Shown piece by piece: positions 62,275 to 64,000 of a stretch of 64,000 bases of DNA; positions within the stretch are counted from its first letter, which is position 1; each line of letters starts with the position of its first letter. The notes below the pieces were generated by a model. That model was not told the origin of the DNA, ran no database searches, and saw only the letters and a program-made list of their open reading frames with translations. The stretch is from the NCBI GenBank assembly GCA_046331705.1, contig JAXLQJ010000013.1:107846-171845 (forward strand). The letters run 5' to 3'. This DNA is from JADJOY01 sp046331705 [NCBI: bacterium] (GTDB taxonomy: Bacteria; JADJOY01). A program made the translations under genes and the position numbers.

Positions 62275-63144
62275 TCATTCGAGGTTCTGCACCTGCTCGC
62301 GCAGCTGCTCGATCGCGGCCTTCATCTGCACGACTTCCGCGGTCATCGCCACCCCCTGGAGCTTGGTGCCGGCGGTGTTGGCTTCCCGGAAGAGCTCCTG
62401 GACCAGGAAATCGAGCTTGCGCCCGACGTGCCGGTGGCGCAGCAGGTCGCGCGCCTGCTGGATGTGGCTCGCCAGCCGCGTGAGCTCCTCGCGCACATCC
62501 GAGCGATCCGCCAGTAGCGCGATCTCCTGCGCCAGGCGGTCCGGCGCCACGTCGATGCCGGCGGCGAGCTGCCGCACGCGCTGTGCCAGCGCCTCGCCTT
62601 GCGCCTCCACGAGCTTCGGCGCGCGCTCGGCGAGCTGCGCGGCCACCGACTCGACGGTGTCGAGGAGCCGGCGCGCGTCCGCGGCGAGCGCCGCGCCCTC
62701 GCGCTCGCGCATCGCCGCGAAGTCGGCGAGCGCGCGATCCACCAGCTCGCCCAGGATCTCCCACGAGCGCGCGGCGCCAAGCGGCCCGCCGTTGGGCGTC
62801 GCCAGCTCGCGCAGCGCGAGCAGCGTCTCGAGCTTGAGATCGTCGGTCAGGCCGAGCGACTCGGCGAGCGTCGCGAGTGCCTCGCGCAGCGGACGCAAAC
62901 GCGCGGGGTTGAGCGATCCTTCCAGCAGATCGCCCGCCGGCGTCACCCATACCGAGACCTCGACTCGCCCGCGCTTGGCGTGACGCTCGACCGCCTCGCG
63001 GATCTTGGGCTCCGCTGCCGTCATGTCGCGCGGCAGCCGCACGTGGACGTCGAGGAAGCGATGGTTCACGCCGCGGACCTCGACCGTCACGCGCCCCAGC
63101 TCGCCGACCGCCGAGGCCGAACCGAATCCCGTCATGCTGTGCAC
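62275..63144 (-). CDS. yicC: YicC family endoribonuclease-like protein
   Basis: A 289-residue protein from GTG 63144, preferred because GAGGAG lies 5 bases upstream and the product opens VHSMTGFGSAS. The N-terminal YicC domain has VEVRGVNHRFLDVHVRLPRD; the C-terminal DUF1732 part has DVREELTRLASHIQQARDLL, GRKLDFLVQELFREANTAGT and the terminal VVQMKAAIEQLREQVQNLE. E. coli YicC has been described as a ribonuclease affecting small RNA turnover. The gene is followed by remA and gmk in the common order. Confidence 0.93.
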   Translation of the reverse strand: MHSMTGFGSASAVGELGRVTVEVRGVNHRFLDVHVRLPRDMTAAEPKIREAVERHAKRGRVEVSVWVTPAGDLLEGSLNPARLRPLREALATLAESLGLTDDLKLETLLALRELATPNGGPLGAARSWEILGELVDRALADFAAMREREGAALAADARRLLDTVESVAAQLAERAPKLVEAQGEALAQRVRQLAAGIDVAPDRLAQEIALLADRSDVREELTRLASHIQQARDLLRHRHVGRKLDFLVQELFREANTAGTKLQGVAMTAEVVQMKAAIEQLREQVQNLE

Positions 63145-63176
63145 GTGCTCTCCTCGACGTGAACGCGTGCGCGGCC

Positions 63177-64000
63177 TCAGCCTGCCGCGCTCCGAAGCGC
63201 TTGGATCAACTCGGCCGCGGCCACGACGGCGGTGCCCACCTTTCCCACCACGATGCCGGCGGCGGCGTTCGAGATCCGCGCCGCCAGCGCGCGGTCGATG
63301 CCGAGCGCCTCGCAGAGACCGAACGTGCCGATCACCGTGTCCCCGGCGCCGGTCACGTCGAAGACGTCGCGGGCCATGGTCGGGATGTGGACGGCGCGGG
63401 CGCCGCGCTGGAAGAGCGCCATGCCGTCCTCGCCCCGGGTGACCAGCACCGCCTCGCACGCCAATCGCTCGCGGATCTTCTTGCCCGCCCGCGCCAGCGA
63501 ACGCTCGTCGGTGATGTCCACGCCCGCCATCGCCGCCGCTTCCTTGAGATTGGGCGTCACCATCGACACCCCGCGATAGACGGTGAAGCGCGGCGGCTTG
63601 GGATCGACCAGCACCGGCACGCGGCGCTTGCGCGCTTCACCGATGAGCTTGCGCAGCACGGTGGGCTCCAGGCTGCCCTTGGCGTAGTCCGAGATCACCA
63701 CCGCGTCCACGCGGGCGAGCCGACGCTCGAGCGCCCTCGAGAGCGCCGCCATGGTGCTCGCCGCGGGATCGATCAGATCCTCGCGATCGAACCGCACCAC
63801 CTGCTGGTGCTGCGCCACCACCCGCGTCTTCTCCGTGGTGCGCCGCCCCGGCGCGGTGACGATGGCGCTCGGGTCGATCTCGAGCCGCGCGCATTCCTCG
63901 CGCATCCATTCGCCGAGCGCGTCGTTGCCGACCAACCCCCCCAAGCTCACGCGGCCGCCCAGGGCGCGGATGTTGTGCGCCACGTTCGCGGCGCCGCCGA
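63177..64000 (-). CDS. HldE/RfaE-type heptose 7-phosphate kinase, 5' end outside window
   Basis: A partial gene of about 274 codons; the N-terminus lies past the right edge, and the frame runs open to base 64000 with GGAANVAHNIRALGG. It is a PfkB/ribokinase-fold sugar kinase: substrate-site RVVAQHQQVVRFDRED, VDAVVISDYAKGSLEP, LVDPKPPRFTVYRGV with VTPNLKEAAAMAGV, and the anion-hole signature FDVTGAGDTVIGTFGL near the C-terminus. These segments match the kinase half of HldE (D-glycero-beta-D-manno-heptose-7-phosphate kinase), which feeds ADP-heptose to LPS core. The protein ends without the adenylyltransferase half, so it is an HldA-like single-domain form. Another PfkB sugar kinase remains possible. 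Confidence 0.86.
   Translation of the reverse strand, partial: GGAANVAHNIRALGGRVSLGGLVGNDALGEWMREECARLEIDPSAIVTAPGRRTTEKTRVVAQHQQVVRFDREDLIDPAASTMAALSRALERRLARVDAVVISDYAKGSLEPTVLRKLIGEARKRRVPVLVDPKPPRFTVYRGVSMVTPNLKEAAAMAGVDITDERSLARAGKKIRERLACEAVLVTRGEDGMALFQRGARAVHIPTMARDVFDVTGAGDTVIGTFGLCEALGIDRALAARISNAAAGIVVGKVGTAVVAAAELIQALRSAAG

Overview
The window is very GC-rich, densely packed, single-chromosome-type bacterial DNA with no rRNA, tRNA, transposase, CRISPR or phage genes that I could find. The gene content (an MglA-type GTPase, a stand-alone receiver protein, RemA/YicC/Gmk, a membrane Fe-S oxidoreductase beside nuo genes, lipoproteins, FadL-like porins and HldE) fits a Gram-negative with an outer membrane from the deltaproteobacterial/Myxococcota-like or Binatota-like lineages. 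That placement is inference, not a measured phylogeny. Genes are often coupled by ATGA or GTGA overlaps, and almost every stop codon is TGA.

Layout. 1-6.0 kb (minus): a partial glycosyltransferase, a coiled-coil protein, an MglA-like GTPase with a long tail, an alpha-helical unknown and an EF-G-like GTPase. 6.2-13.1 kb (minus): coaX-birA-nadC-valS, then a degenerate receiver protein with its own promoter. 13.1-17.9 kb (minus): a coupled envelope operon with two membrane proteins, two FadL-like barrels and a lipoprotein. 18.1-20.6 kb (plus): a cardiolipin-synthase-like enzyme, rsmD and coaD. 20.6-24.1 kb: AMMECR1 and folB (minus), a palindrome-rich intergenic region, a helix-turn-helix-like protein (plus) and a CCA-adding-type nucleotidyltransferase (minus). 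24.1-33.2 kb (minus): nuoB-G-I-C-D-E-F, two tiny proteins and a membrane Fe-S oxidoreductase of the ETF:menaquinone type, with no complex I membrane subunits. 33.6-43.6 kb: a PolX-like helix-hairpin-helix protein and a small barrel (plus), then minus-strand lipoproteins, a GMC oxidoreductase with its Tat-exported small subunit, and a nitrilase-like/BNR fusion next to a 12-repeat lipoprotein. 43.8-51.7 kb: a polysaccharide cluster (GT2, O-antigen-ligase-like, phosphoglycosyltransferase, GT2, and two GT4 on the other strand). 51.7-57.6 kb (minus): two tandem paralogous secreted proteins of unknown family, an FG-GAP lipoprotein and an SGNH hydrolase. 57.6-64 kb (minus): a HEAT-repeat protein, Rel, gmk, remA, yicC and a partial hldE-type kinase.

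The main oddities are as follows. (1) Two genes (nitrilase/BNR and O-antigen-ligase-like) are each cut by an in-frame amber TAG, with recognisable coding sequence continuing in frame, in a window where TAG ends only one other gene. nuoG also has no canonical start codon, and an in-frame TAG lies just upstream. (2) The NADH dehydrogenase peripheral-arm genes lack membrane-arm partners but sit beside a quinone-reducing Fe-S oxidoreductase. (3) The receiver protein lacks its phosphoacceptor but carries three copies of an S-[RK]-D-[DE]-L motif. (4) There are several unknown secreted protein families.
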